From assembly GCA_963601575.1 (NCBI GenBank), contig CAVCFO010000007.1, positions 11,971 to 75,970 on the forward strand: DNA of 64,000 bases, written 5' to 3'. Below are positions 1-8,696 of this stretch, one piece after another. Each line of letters opens with the position of its first letter. The first letter of the stretch is position 1. Under the pieces are notes generated by a model. That model had not been told where the DNA came from. It was given only the letters and a program-made list of their open reading frames with translations, and searched no databases. Source of the DNA: CAG-238 sp963601575 (lineage in GTDB: Bacteria > Bacillota > Clostridia > Peptostreptococcales > Anaerovoracaceae). The position numbers and the translations under genes are program-made.

Positions 1-580
1 CATGTGCCCGGGCGGCGAGGTCATAGTGGCATCATCGCAAGAGGGCGGCGTAGTGACAAATGGCATGAGCTATCGCGAGCGGGCGAGCGGAGTAGCAAAT
101 AGCGCGCTGCTATGCGATGTGAGAATCACGGACTTCGGATCCGAGGACGTGCTTTCCGGCGTGGAATTTCAGGAAAAATACGAAAGATTGGCATTCATAA
201 ATGGCGGAGGAGATTATAAGCCGCCCAGGTCAACCTGGGGTGAGCTGAGGGATGGAAGAGCGCCTGATGTCGAAAACTCGCTTCCTGCGTTTGCGACAGA
301 AGCATTCAGGGAGGCGATGCCCTATCTCGGACGCAAAATCAAGGGCTTTGATGATGACAATGCAATTCTCACGGCAGTAGAGACTAGAAGCTCGTCTCCC
401 GTGCGCATCGTAAGAGACGAGAACATGTGCGCGCAAATAGGAGATGAAGATGCGGCCATGCCCCTAGAAGGGCTTTTCCCGTGCGGAGAGGGTGCAGGAT
501 ATGCAGGAGGCATCACCTCGGCTGCGGTAGACGGAATCAGAATTGCAGAATTGCTCGAAAAAAAATACATGAGGGCTTGA
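1..580 (+). CDS. FAD-dependent dehydrogenase, C-terminal part (5' end outside window)
   Basis: Open from the window edge to a TGA at 578-580, about 192 residues visible. The sequence resembles the C-terminal half of the uncharacterised FAD-dependent dehydrogenases of the COG2509 type: a CPGGEV start to the visible part, a VVTNGMS segment, and the FAD-binding tail motif GLFPCGEGAGYAGGITSAA near the end. Substrate is unknown for this family. The N-terminal dinucleotide-binding fold lies outside the window, so the assignment rests on the tail motifs only. The gene ends inside the -35 box of the promoter predicted for the next gene. Confidence 0.75.
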   Translation, partial: MCPGGEVIVASSQEGGVVTNGMSYRERASGVANSALLCDVRITDFGSEDVLSGVEFQEKYERLAFINGGGDYKPPRSTWGELRDGRAPDVENSLPAFATEAFREAMPYLGRKIKGFDDDNAILTAVETRSSSPVRIVRDENMCAQIGDEDAAMPLEGLFPCGEGAGYAGGITSAAVDGIRIAELLEKKYMRA

Positions 581-605
581 AAGCTGCTGTCCCTTATGAT
601 ACAAT
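577..605 (+). promoter_or_regulatory. Promoter for typA
   Basis: TTGAAA at 577-582 and TACAAT at 600-605 with a 17-base spacer, ending 59 bases before the typA start. The -35 box overlaps the stop codon of the upstream gene. Confidence 0.6.
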
Positions 606-664
606 AAATTATTGCTAATTTTTACGGGGAATTGTTAAAATTCCAACGAAAGAGGGAATACATA

Positions 665-2548
665 ATGAGTCAAAAAGAGAAGATTATAAATATAGCTGTG
701 ATCGCTCACGTCGATGCGGGCAAGTCCACACTGGTGGATGCCTTCCTCAACCAAAGCGGAGTTTTCAGAGCGAATGAAGAGGTAGTAGACTGCGTAATGG
801 ACAGCGATGATATCGAGCGCGAAAGAGGAATAACTATTTATTCCAAGAACTGCTCGATCATGCATAATGATGTAAAGATAAATATCGTCGACACTCCGGG
901 CCACGCGGACTTCAGCTCCGAGGTTGAGCGAATCATGAAGACGGTAGATACGGTTATCCTGCTGGTAGACTCCAGCGAGGGCCCGATGCCGCAGACCAGA
1001 TTTGTTCTGAAAAAATCGCTTGAGCAGGGAATCAACCCGATACTGTTCATAAACAAGTTGGATAAGAAGGATGCCAGGATCGACGAGGTCGTCGACGAGG
1101 TTTATGAGCTTTTCATGGATCTTGAGGCAAACGACGAGCAGCTGGACTTTCCGATACTTTATGGAATCGCCCGTCAGGGCATCGCGGTCAAGGATCCGAA
1201 GGAAGCTCTCGGAGTGCTCGTGGGAGAAGGCGATGCGAAGATCAAAAAGAGCCCCGCAGGCTACGGCGGACTCGACCTTACGCCGCTTTTCGATACGATA
1301 ATCGAGCATTGCAAGCCATATCCTGACCTTGACGAGGAGCCACTCCAATTTCAGGTTTCAACCCTCGCATATGACGACTATATCGGAAGACTGGGTATCG
1401 GCAGAATCACTAGGGGCACGATCAAAGAAGGGCAGAGCGTCGCACTTGCCAAGGCTGACGGCAGCATAGTTTCGCGCAAGGTAAATCAGATCTTCGTCTA
1501 TAGAGGCCTAAAGCGCACGGCTGCAGCGGAGGCTCATTGCGGAGATATCGTTGTGGTATCCGGAATTTCGGACATATCCATCGGAGAAACAATTTGCGAC
1601 CCGAAGGATCCGCAGCCGATGGAAATGATACATATAGAAGAGCCTACGCTATCCATGAACTTCATGGTAAACAAATCGCCTTTCGCAGGCAAGGTAGGAA
1701 AATTCGTAACATCAAGACATATTCGCGAAAGACTGAATAAGGAGCTCGAGGTAAATGTAGGGCTCGTGGTAGAAGAGACCGATTCCACCGACTGCTTCAA
1801 GGTTTCCGGAAGAGGAGAGCTTCACCTTTCGATATTGATCGAAAATATGCGCCGCGAAGGTTATGAGCTTGCGGTTTCAAAGCCTGAGGTAATCTTGCAT
1901 AGAGACGAGAACGGAAAGCCGCTTGAACCTATCGAAGAGGTGGTTATTTCCGTGCCGGACGAATATGCCGGGACGGTCATAAATAAACTTAATATAAGAA
2001 AAGGCCTGATGAAGCAGATGTCGGGTGAAAACGGATATTCGCGCATAGAATATCTCGTGCCGACCAGAGGCCTGCTGGGATACAGAAGCGAATTCATCAA
2101 CGATACCAGAGGCGAGGGAACGATGGTAAGACGATTCGATTCTTTCGACGAATACAAGGGAGACATCCCGCAGCGCGTGAACGGAGTTGCCATCGCACAG
2201 GAAGAAGGCGTATGCACGCCTTATGCCCTCTTCAATATCGGCGAGAGAGTGCAGATGTTCGTGGAGCCCGGCACAAAGGTATATGAGGGAATGATCGTAG
2301 GGATGAATTCCAGAAACGATGACATGGTCGTAAACCCTTGCAAGGCGAAGAAGGTCAGCAACATGCGTGCGGCAGGTTCGGACGAGGCGATAAAGCTCAC
2401 CCCGCCGAGAACCTTTACCCTTGAGGAAGCGCTGGAATTCATAAACGACGATGAGCTTGTGGAGATCACACCGGACGATATCAGACTCAGAAAGAAGCTC
2501 CTGCATGAGCTCGAAAGAAGAAGAAGCGGCAGAAACTATGCGGAATAA
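665..2548 (+). CDS. typA: Ribosome-associated GTPase TypA/BipA
   Basis: A translational GTPase of 627 residues that binds the ribosome and assists assembly or translation under stress. The P-loop AHVDAGKS lies at residues 14-21, followed by the RGITIYSKN switch I, DTPGHADF (G3) and NKLDKKDAR (G4). An EF-Tu domain 2-like barrel and EF-G-like C-terminal domains follow, with the PTRGLLGYRSEF segment typical of TypA. The reading frame is open upstream to 632, but the ATG at 665 has a purine-rich AGAGGG at 651-656 and matches the family start. The family is close to full length; no anomaly seen. Confidence 0.96.
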   Translation: MSQKEKIINIAVIAHVDAGKSTLVDAFLNQSGVFRANEEVVDCVMDSDDIERERGITIYSKNCSIMHNDVKINIVDTPGHADFSSEVERIMKTVDTVILLVDSSEGPMPQTRFVLKKSLEQGINPILFINKLDKKDARIDEVVDEVYELFMDLEANDEQLDFPILYGIARQGIAVKDPKEALGVLVGEGDAKIKKSPAGYGGLDLTPLFDTIIEHCKPYPDLDEEPLQFQVSTLAYDDYIGRLGIGRITRGTIKEGQSVALAKADGSIVSRKVNQIFVYRGLKRTAAAEAHCGDIVVVSGISDISIGETICDPKDPQPMEMIHIEEPTLSMNFMVNKSPFAGKVGKFVTSRHIRERLNKELEVNVGLVVEETDSTDCFKVSGRGELHLSILIENMRREGYELAVSKPEVILHRDENGKPLEPIEEVVISVPDEYAGTVINKLNIRKGLMKQMSGENGYSRIEYLVPTRGLLGYRSEFINDTRGEGTMVRRFDSFDEYKGDIPQRVNGVAIAQEEGVCTPYALFNIGERVQMFVEPGTKVYEGMIVGMNSRNDDMVVNPCKAKKVSNMRAAGSDEAIKLTPPRTFTLEEALEFINDDELVEITPDDIRLRKKLLHELERRRSGRNYAE

Positions 2549-2632
2549 GATTTAGCGGGCTTTGAGGCTTTGCCTGCTTTGGCGGCTGCCTCGCCGGCGA
2601 ACTTGTACAAAATAGAGAGGAGAATGACCGCA

Positions 2633-3433
2633 ATGAATTTTTCGGAAAAAACCCTTGAAGCGCTGTTCGCATACGGAAAAAATATTTTGGCTTGCCTGAT
2701 TGTGGTGGCGGTAGGGATTATTTTCACGAAGCTGCTGCTGAAATTTGCAAGGCGGCTTCTGTCAAAAAGCTCGCTGGACGAATCGGTATACAAGTTCCTG
2801 CTTAATACCGTAAAATATGTCGCATATACCGTGGTTTTCGTAGTGGCGCTCACCTGCCTGAATATACCTACGGCGCCCCTTGTAACGGTGCTGGGCGCAG
2901 GAGGCGCGGCCATTGCTCTTGCTATGAAGGACAGCCTTGGAAATGTGGCAAGTGGACTTATAATTTTGATTAACAAGCCTTTTGTCAAGGGCGATTTTAT
3001 CGAAACAGCAGGAGCAAGCGGAATCGTTCAGAGCATAGACCTGATGGTTACGACCCTGAGAACATACGACAACAAGGTAGTGGCAGTCCCAAACAGCGCC
3101 ATAACTTCGTCGGTGCTTGTAAACTATACAAAGGAAGAAACACGCAGAGTGGATTTGAAGCTGACCGTAAGCTATAGCGCGCAGCTTTCCAAGGTCAGAG
3201 ACACCTTGCTTGCTGTGGCGGAATCAAATCCGGAAATTTTGAAAATACCGGAGCCGTTTTTCGGAGTTGCAAGCCACGGCGAGAGCGCCGTTGAAATCGA
3301 CTTTAGGGTATGGTGCCAGACGCCAAAATACTGGGATATAAAATATTACTTGCAGGAGCAAGTTAAAATTGCTTTTGATGAAGCAGATATAGACATACCT
3401 TATCCGCAAATGGATATTCATATTGTCAAGTAA
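2633..3433 (+). CDS. Small-conductance mechanosensitive channel, MscS family
   Basis: About 266 residues. Three N-terminal hydrophobic helices are followed by a glycine/alanine-rich pore helix (LGAGGAAIALAMKDSLGNVASG) and the cytoplasmic MscS beta domain (residues about 110-266, with PFVKGDFIE and VVAVPNSAI). This is the minimal MscS architecture that releases osmolytes at hypo-osmotic shock. The frame is open from a TTG at 2570. The AGAGGAG at 2616-2622 is spaced correctly for ATG 2633 but is too close to ATG 2624, so 2633 is chosen. It follows typA by 84 bases and may share its transcript. Confidence 0.9.
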   Translation: MNFSEKTLEALFAYGKNILACLIVVAVGIIFTKLLLKFARRLLSKSSLDESVYKFLLNTVKYVAYTVVFVVALTCLNIPTAPLVTVLGAGGAAIALAMKDSLGNVASGLIILINKPFVKGDFIETAGASGIVQSIDLMVTTLRTYDNKVVAVPNSAITSSVLVNYTKEETRRVDLKLTVSYSAQLSKVRDTLLAVAESNPEILKIPEPFFGVASHGESAVEIDFRVWCQTPKYWDIKYYLQEQVKIAFDEADIDIPYPQMDIHIVK

Positions 3434-3454
3434 ATTTTTTTAGGAGAGAAAGAA

Positions 3455-6400
3455 ATGGGAGAGATCAAAAAGTTTAAGAGAGTGCTTGTCGCCAACAGAG
3501 GCGAGATTGCAATCAGAGTTTTCAGAGCATGCAGAGAGCTCGGAATCAGAACAGTGGCAATTTACTCAGAAGAGGACAAGAATTCCCTCTTCAGAACGAA
3601 GGCGGACGAAGCATACCAGATCGGTAAGGGCAAGACGCCTGTAGGAGCATACCTGAGCATCGACGAAATCATCGCGCTTGCAAAGGCAAAGGGCGTAGAT
3701 GCAATCCATCCGGGCTACGGCTTCCTTGCCGAAAACGAAGAATTTGCAAAGACCTGCGCCGATGCAGGCATCGAGTTCATCGGGCCTACCGCAGAGATGA
3801 TGAATAGCCTCGGAGACAAGATCCAGTCAAAAATCGTGGCTCATTCCGTAGGCGTTCCGACGGTTCCGGGAGTTGAAAAAGCCATCGAGACAGAGGCTGA
3901 GGCCATCGAATTTGCCAATTCCTGCGGATATCCTGTTATGCTCAAGGCAGCAGCAGGCGGCGGCGGACGCGGAATGAGAATCGTAAGAACAGAAGAAGAA
4001 TTGCTTCCGCAGTTTCGTTCGGCTCGTTCGGAAGCAGCCAAGGCATTCGGAATCGACGATATTTTCATCGAAAAATATTTGGAAAACCCGAAGCATATCG
4101 AAGTGCAGATTTTGGGTGACAAGGAAGGCAACATCGTTCACCTCTTTGAACGTGACTGCTCCATCCAGAGAAGGCACCAGAAGGTTATAGAGTTCACTCC
4201 GGCGCTTTGCTTATCGGACGCGCAGCGCAAGGCGATATGCGAAGATGCGATCAAGATCGCAAAGGCGGTGGACTACCGCTCGGCAGGTACGGTTGAGTTT
4301 CTTCTGGACCATACAACGGGCAAGCACTATTTCATCGAAATGAACCCGCGTATTCAGGTTGAGCATACGGTAACAGAGATGGTTACCGGCATCGACATCG
4401 TGCAGGCACAGATCCTCGTTGCACAGGGCTATAGACTCGATAGCCCCGAAATCGGCATCAAGAGCCAGAAGGACATCAAGGTAACGGGCCATGCGATCCA
4501 GTGCAGAATCACGACAGAAGATCCGACAAACGAGTTCATGCCTGATACCGGCACGATCGAGTCATATAGATCACCGGGCGGATTTGGCATCAGACTGGAC
4601 GGCGGAAACGGCTTCCAGGGCTCGACCATCACGCCGTTTTATGACTCGCTCTTGCTCAAGGTAACAGCTTTCGGCAGAACCTTTGACGACACCAGAAGAA
4701 AGGCGATCCGTGCCCTCGGCGAGACCATAATCAAGGGCGTAAAGACCAACATTCCGTTCATGCTCAACGTGCTTAACCATCCGACATTTGCGGCGGGGGA
4801 ATGCGATACCGGATTCATCGCAAACACACCTGACCTTCTTGACATTGGCAAGGTTCAGGATACAGAGCTTCGCGTCATCGAATTTCTCGGAAACAAGTTC
4901 GTCAACGAGACAAAGGGCAAGAAGAGAAGCTACAACGTTCCGGTATTCCCAAAATTCAAGAGCTCGGAGCTTCCGGAGCTGCAGGGCAGAGGCACGAAGC
5001 AGCTTTTCGACGAGATGGGCGCCAGGGACTTTACTCAGTGGATAAGAAAACAGCAGAGACTGTTCATAACAGATACAACCATGCGCGATGCGCAGCAGTC
5101 GCTGATGGCGACCAGAGTCAGAACCGTAGACATGGAGAAGATCGCCCCGGCGGTTTCCGTTTATGGACGCAAGCTTTTCTCCATCGAAATGTGGGGCGGC
5201 GCGACCTTCGATACATCCTATCGTTTCCTCAAGGAGGATCCGTGGGAGAGACTCGAGGTTCTGCGGCAGAAATGCCCGAACATACTCTTGCAGATGCTCA
5301 TAAGAGGCGCAAATGCGGTAGGTTATAAGAACTATCCGGACAATGTAATCCGCGAATTCGTAAAGCAGTCTGCAAAGGCAGGAATCGATGTATTCAGAAT
5401 CTTTGACTCGCTGAACTGGATTCAGGGCATGGAGATCGCGCTCGACGAAACCTTAAACCAGGGAATGATCGCAGAGCCTTGCCTGTGCTATACGGGAGAC
5501 ATTCTGGATCCGTCCAGAACAAAATATACGCTTGACTATTATGTAAGAATGGCAAAAGAGCTCGAAAAACGCGGCGCTCACATCCTCGGAATCAAGGATA
5601 TGTCGGGTCTGCTCAAGCCGACTGCGGCATCCAAGCTCATCGGAACGCTCAAGCAGGAAATCGGAATTCCTATCCATCTGCATACTCACGATACGTCCGG
5701 AAACGGCGTTGCTACCGTGCTGATGGCAGCTCAGGCAGGCGTGGACATAGCCGATGCGGCATTCAACTCGATGTCGGGGCTCACATCCCAGCCTGCGCTC
5801 AACTCAATCGTTGCATCGCTTCAGAACTCCGACAGAGATACGGGACTTGATTCGGATGGACTCCAGAGGATCAGCGAATACTGGAGAGATGTTCGTCCGG
5901 TTTATAAGGAATTCGAGTCGGAGCTGCAGACAGCTTCCGCAGAAATCTATAAATATGAAATTCCGGGAGGCCAGTATTCTAACCTCCAGGCGCAGGTTGA
6001 GTCGTTCGGGCTCGGCCACAAGCTGAAGGAAGTCAAGGATATGTACAAGGCAGTAAATGCAATGCTCGGAGACATCGTAAAGGTTACACCGTCCTCAAAG
6101 GTTGTAGGCGACCTTGCGATCTTCATGGTTCAGAACGGGCTCACTCCGGAAAATATCGTAGAAAAGGGAGCGAATATCGACTTCCCGGATTCGACCGTTT
6201 CTTACTTCGAAGGTATGATGGGACAGCCTGAGGGCGGTTTCCCTGAGGACATCCAAAAGGTTGTGCTTAAGGACAAGAAGCCGATCACATGTAGACCCGG
6301 AGAACTCCTTCCGCCGGAGGACTTTGCGGCAATCAGAAAGAAGCTTAAGGACGAGCTTGGACTCGAAGGAACGGACAAGGAGGTCATCTCCTATGCGATC

Positions 6401-6904
6401 TATCCGAAGGTATTCGAGGACTATATCAAGTCCATCCGCAAGGAAGGCTCGTTCCGCTACATGGGTTCGGACATCTTCTTCCACTCGCTCGAAGAAGGCG
6501 AAACCTGCGAAGTCAAGGTTAAGGACGGCGTAGAGCTCATGGTTAAGCTGCAGGAGGTTCGTCCTGTAGACAATGACGGATTCAGAGAGGCAATTTTCGA
6601 GGTTAACGGAAATCGCCGTATCATAAAGATAAAGGACAAGACAGTAACCGTAAACTCATCAAACTCTGTGCTGTATGCAAACGAGGACAACCCGCTTGAG
6701 GTCGGAGCAAATATTCCGGGCAACATCATCAAGGTTCTCGTAAAGGAAGGCGAGACGGTTACGGCTAACCAGCCGATTGCTGTCATCGAGGCGATGAAGA
6801 TGGAAACGAATATCATCGCAAGAGAAGGCGGCGTTGTCGAGAGAATTTACGTTTCGGAGGGGCAGCAGGTGAAGGCCGGCGAGATGGTTGCGAAACTGAA
6901 ATAG
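3455..6904 (+). CDS. pyc: Pyruvate carboxylase
   Basis: Single-chain biotin enzyme of 1149 residues that carboxylates pyruvate to oxaloacetate in the cytoplasm (anaplerosis). Domains in order: biotin carboxylase (about 5-455, with the ATP-grasp GGGGRGMR loop and EMNPRIQVEHTVTE), carboxyltransferase (about 530-800, beginning ITDTTMRDAQQS, with HLHTHDTSGNG), PYC-type linker domain, and a C-terminal biotinyl domain whose EAMKMET motif places the biotinylated lysine at about residue 1115. Start is supported by TTTAGGAGAG just upstream. Full family length. The next gene, thrC, follows after 14 bases; threonine derives from oxaloacetate through aspartate, so the pairing is metabolically coherent. 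Confidence 0.97.
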   Translation: MGEIKKFKRVLVANRGEIAIRVFRACRELGIRTVAIYSEEDKNSLFRTKADEAYQIGKGKTPVGAYLSIDEIIALAKAKGVDAIHPGYGFLAENEEFAKTCADAGIEFIGPTAEMMNSLGDKIQSKIVAHSVGVPTVPGVEKAIETEAEAIEFANSCGYPVMLKAAAGGGGRGMRIVRTEEELLPQFRSARSEAAKAFGIDDIFIEKYLENPKHIEVQILGDKEGNIVHLFERDCSIQRRHQKVIEFTPALCLSDAQRKAICEDAIKIAKAVDYRSAGTVEFLLDHTTGKHYFIEMNPRIQVEHTVTEMVTGIDIVQAQILVAQGYRLDSPEIGIKSQKDIKVTGHAIQCRITTEDPTNEFMPDTGTIESYRSPGGFGIRLDGGNGFQGSTITPFYDSLLLKVTAFGRTFDDTRRKAIRALGETIIKGVKTNIPFMLNVLNHPTFAAGECDTGFIANTPDLLDIGKVQDTELRVIEFLGNKFVNETKGKKRSYNVPVFPKFKSSELPELQGRGTKQLFDEMGARDFTQWIRKQQRLFITDTTMRDAQQSLMATRVRTVDMEKIAPAVSVYGRKLFSIEMWGGATFDTSYRFLKEDPWERLEVLRQKCPNILLQMLIRGANAVGYKNYPDNVIREFVKQSAKAGIDVFRIFDSLNWIQGMEIALDETLNQGMIAEPCLCYTGDILDPSRTKYTLDYYVRMAKELEKRGAHILGIKDMSGLLKPTAASKLIGTLKQEIGIPIHLHTHDTSGNGVATVLMAAQAGVDIADAAFNSMSGLTSQPALNSIVASLQNSDRDTGLDSDGLQRISEYWRDVRPVYKEFESELQTASAEIYKYEIPGGQYSNLQAQVESFGLGHKLKEVKDMYKAVNAMLGDIVKVTPSSKVVGDLAIFMVQNGLTPENIVEKGANIDFPDSTVSYFEGMMGQPEGGFPEDIQKVVLKDKKPITCRPGELLPPEDFAAIRKKLKDELGLEGTDKEVISYAIYPKVFEDYIKSIRKEGSFRYMGSDIFFHSLEEGETCEVKVKDGVELMVKLQEVRPVDNDGFREAIFEVNGNRRIIKIKDKTVTVNSSNSVLYANEDNPLEVGANIPGNIIKVLVKEGETVTANQPIAVIEAMKMETNIIAREGGVVERIYVSEGQQVKAGEMVAKLK

Positions 6905-6918
6905 ATTGGAGAAACATT

Positions 6919-8421
6919 ATGCTATACGAAAGCACACGCGGCAGCAAGGACAAGATGACAGGTGCCAAGGCCATCATCCGCGGCATCGCCGCGGATAAGG
7001 GACTGTACGTGCCTGTGACAGTCCCTGCTCTGCCGCTCGACATTGCAGAGGCGGCAGAGCAGATGGCCGCCGGAAAGCTCACCTATAAGGACGTGGCTTT
7101 CCAAATAATCGGCGCATTTTTCGACGACTTTTCGCCGGAGGAAATGAAGGCCTGCGCTTATGGCGCCTACGACGACAAGTTCACTGCGCCTGACATTGTG
7201 AAGCTCGCGCCGGCAGGCGGAGCCTACTTTCTGGAGCTTTATCATGGCAAGACCGCGGCCTTCAAGGATATGGCCCTTTCGATCCTGCCATATCTTATGA
7301 CGACCGCCTGCCAAAAGGAAGGCGAAAAGTCCAAGATCTGTATCCTGACCGCAACATCCGGCGATACCGGAAAAGCGGCGCTCGAGGGATTTGCGGATGT
7401 GCCGGGAACCGAAATCATCGTATTTTACCCGTCCGAGGGCGTAAGCCAGGTGCAGGAAAGACAGATGATAAGTCAGACCGGCGCAAACACCCATGTATTT
7501 GCCATTCGTGGCAACTTCGACGATGCGCAGACCGGGGTAAAGAAGATCTTTGCAGACGATGATTTTGCAAAGAAGCTCGCAGAGGCGGGCATCAAGCTTT
7601 CATCTGCAAACTCGATAAACATTGGCCGCCTCGTGCCGCAGGTTGCTTATTATGTTTATAGCTACATAAAGCTTGCACAAGACGGCATAATAAAGCCGGG
7701 CGAGGATATAAATGTGACCGTGCCAACCGGGAATTTTGGAAACATCCTGGCAGCCTACTACGCAAAGCTCATGGGCATTCCGATTAACAAGCTCATCTGC
7801 GCTTCAAACGACAACAAGGTTCTGACTGACTTTATCAGAACCGGCATATATGACATCAGAAGCGATGTCAGAAGCTTTTATTGCACGAATTCACCTTCGA
7901 TGGATATCCTGATTTCAAGCAATCTCGAAAGACTGCTCTATCTTCTGAGCGGGAGAAATGGCGGCATCATCACCGAGTGGATGAGCGCGCTCGAAACTGA
8001 GAGACGCTACGAGGTTTCCGGCGATGTGAAGGAAGCACTTGGCGACTTTTATGGCGGTTTCTGCACAGAAGAAGAGGTTCTCGAGACCATCGCAAGGCTC
8101 TGGAAGGAAGAAGGCTATTTGATGGACACACATACTGCGGTTGCCTGCAAGGTCTACCGTGACTATGTGAATGAGACGGGTGACAAGACGCCAACGGTCA
8201 TCGCCTCCACCGCGAGCGCATATAAGTTCGCAGAGAGCGTTTCAAAGGCATGCGGCATAGGCCCGTGCAAGGACGGATTCGAATATGTAAAGGCACTCAA
8301 AAAGCATACGGGAGTCGAGATCCCATACGGCCTTTCTGACCTTGAAAAGAAAGAAATCCTGCATCGCGGCATTATCGATGCAAACGAAATGCAGGATGCG
8401 GTGCTTGTGGCACTGAAATAG
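6919..8421 (+). CDS. thrC: Threonine synthase
   Basis: PLP enzyme of 500 residues converting O-phosphohomoserine to threonine. The PLP lysine is expected in GKTAAFKDMA (K116), and the phosphate-binding PTGNFGNILAAYYAK segment is present. The length and N-terminal domain match the long, yeast/E. coli-like subclass rather than the short plant/Bacillus-like subclass. ATG 6919 has TTGGAGAAA upstream. It lies 14 bases after pyc, suggesting cotranscription, and ends just before an intrinsic terminator. Confidence 0.95.
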   Translation: MLYESTRGSKDKMTGAKAIIRGIAADKGLYVPVTVPALPLDIAEAAEQMAAGKLTYKDVAFQIIGAFFDDFSPEEMKACAYGAYDDKFTAPDIVKLAPAGGAYFLELYHGKTAAFKDMALSILPYLMTTACQKEGEKSKICILTATSGDTGKAALEGFADVPGTEIIVFYPSEGVSQVQERQMISQTGANTHVFAIRGNFDDAQTGVKKIFADDDFAKKLAEAGIKLSSANSINIGRLVPQVAYYVYSYIKLAQDGIIKPGEDINVTVPTGNFGNILAAYYAKLMGIPINKLICASNDNKVLTDFIRTGIYDIRSDVRSFYCTNSPSMDILISSNLERLLYLLSGRNGGIITEWMSALETERRYEVSGDVKEALGDFYGGFCTEEEVLETIARLWKEEGYLMDTHTAVACKVYRDYVNETGDKTPTVIASTASAYKFAESVSKACGIGPCKDGFEYVKALKKHTGVEIPYGLSDLEKKEILHRGIIDANEMQDAVLVALK

Positions 8422-8444
8422 ACTCGAATAGACCAAACCGTGGG

Positions 8445-8470
8445 GCAGCCGGTTGCATCGGCTGCCTTTT
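8445..8470 (+). terminator. Intrinsic terminator after thrC
   Basis: GCAGCCG (8445-8451) pairs with CGGCTGC (8459-8465), loop of seven bases, followed by CTTTTAT. Confidence 0.75.
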
Positions 8471-8508
8471 ATAATGTTTCAAAGCGCGATTATTTTTTAC
8501 GATTGCGA

Positions 8509-8674
8509 TTCCAAGTGAGGATGTTTTATGGTATACTATCCACTGTGAAAACTTGCGCTTGTGGATATTATAGATTGTATCGCCGTGCCATATATTTGCT
8601 CTTTAATGGGACTATGTGAGCAAATGGGCACATGACGGACTGTACCATAAAAGCTTCGCATTTATGGCACAGTG
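8509..8674 (+). promoter_or_regulatory. Putative promoter and structured leader of pcrA
   Basis: A TATACT -10 lies at 8532-8537 with a weak TTCCAA at 8509-8514 (17-base spacer). Three inverted repeats then follow: TATCCAC 8537-8543 with GTGGATA 8561-8567; GTGCC 8585-8589 plus ATTTGCT 8594-8600 with AGCAAAT 8619-8625 plus GGCAC 8627-8631; and TGTACCATAAA 8641-8651 with TTTATGGCACA 8661-8671 (one mismatch). CACTGTG 8541-8547 can also pair with CACAGTG 8668-8674, an alternative closing stem. No U-tract follows, so these are not simple terminators. No known RNA family was recognised. The 275-base gap holds no gene I can support. Confidence 0.45.
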
Positions 8675-8696
8675 AAACCCAAGGAGAAAATACAAT

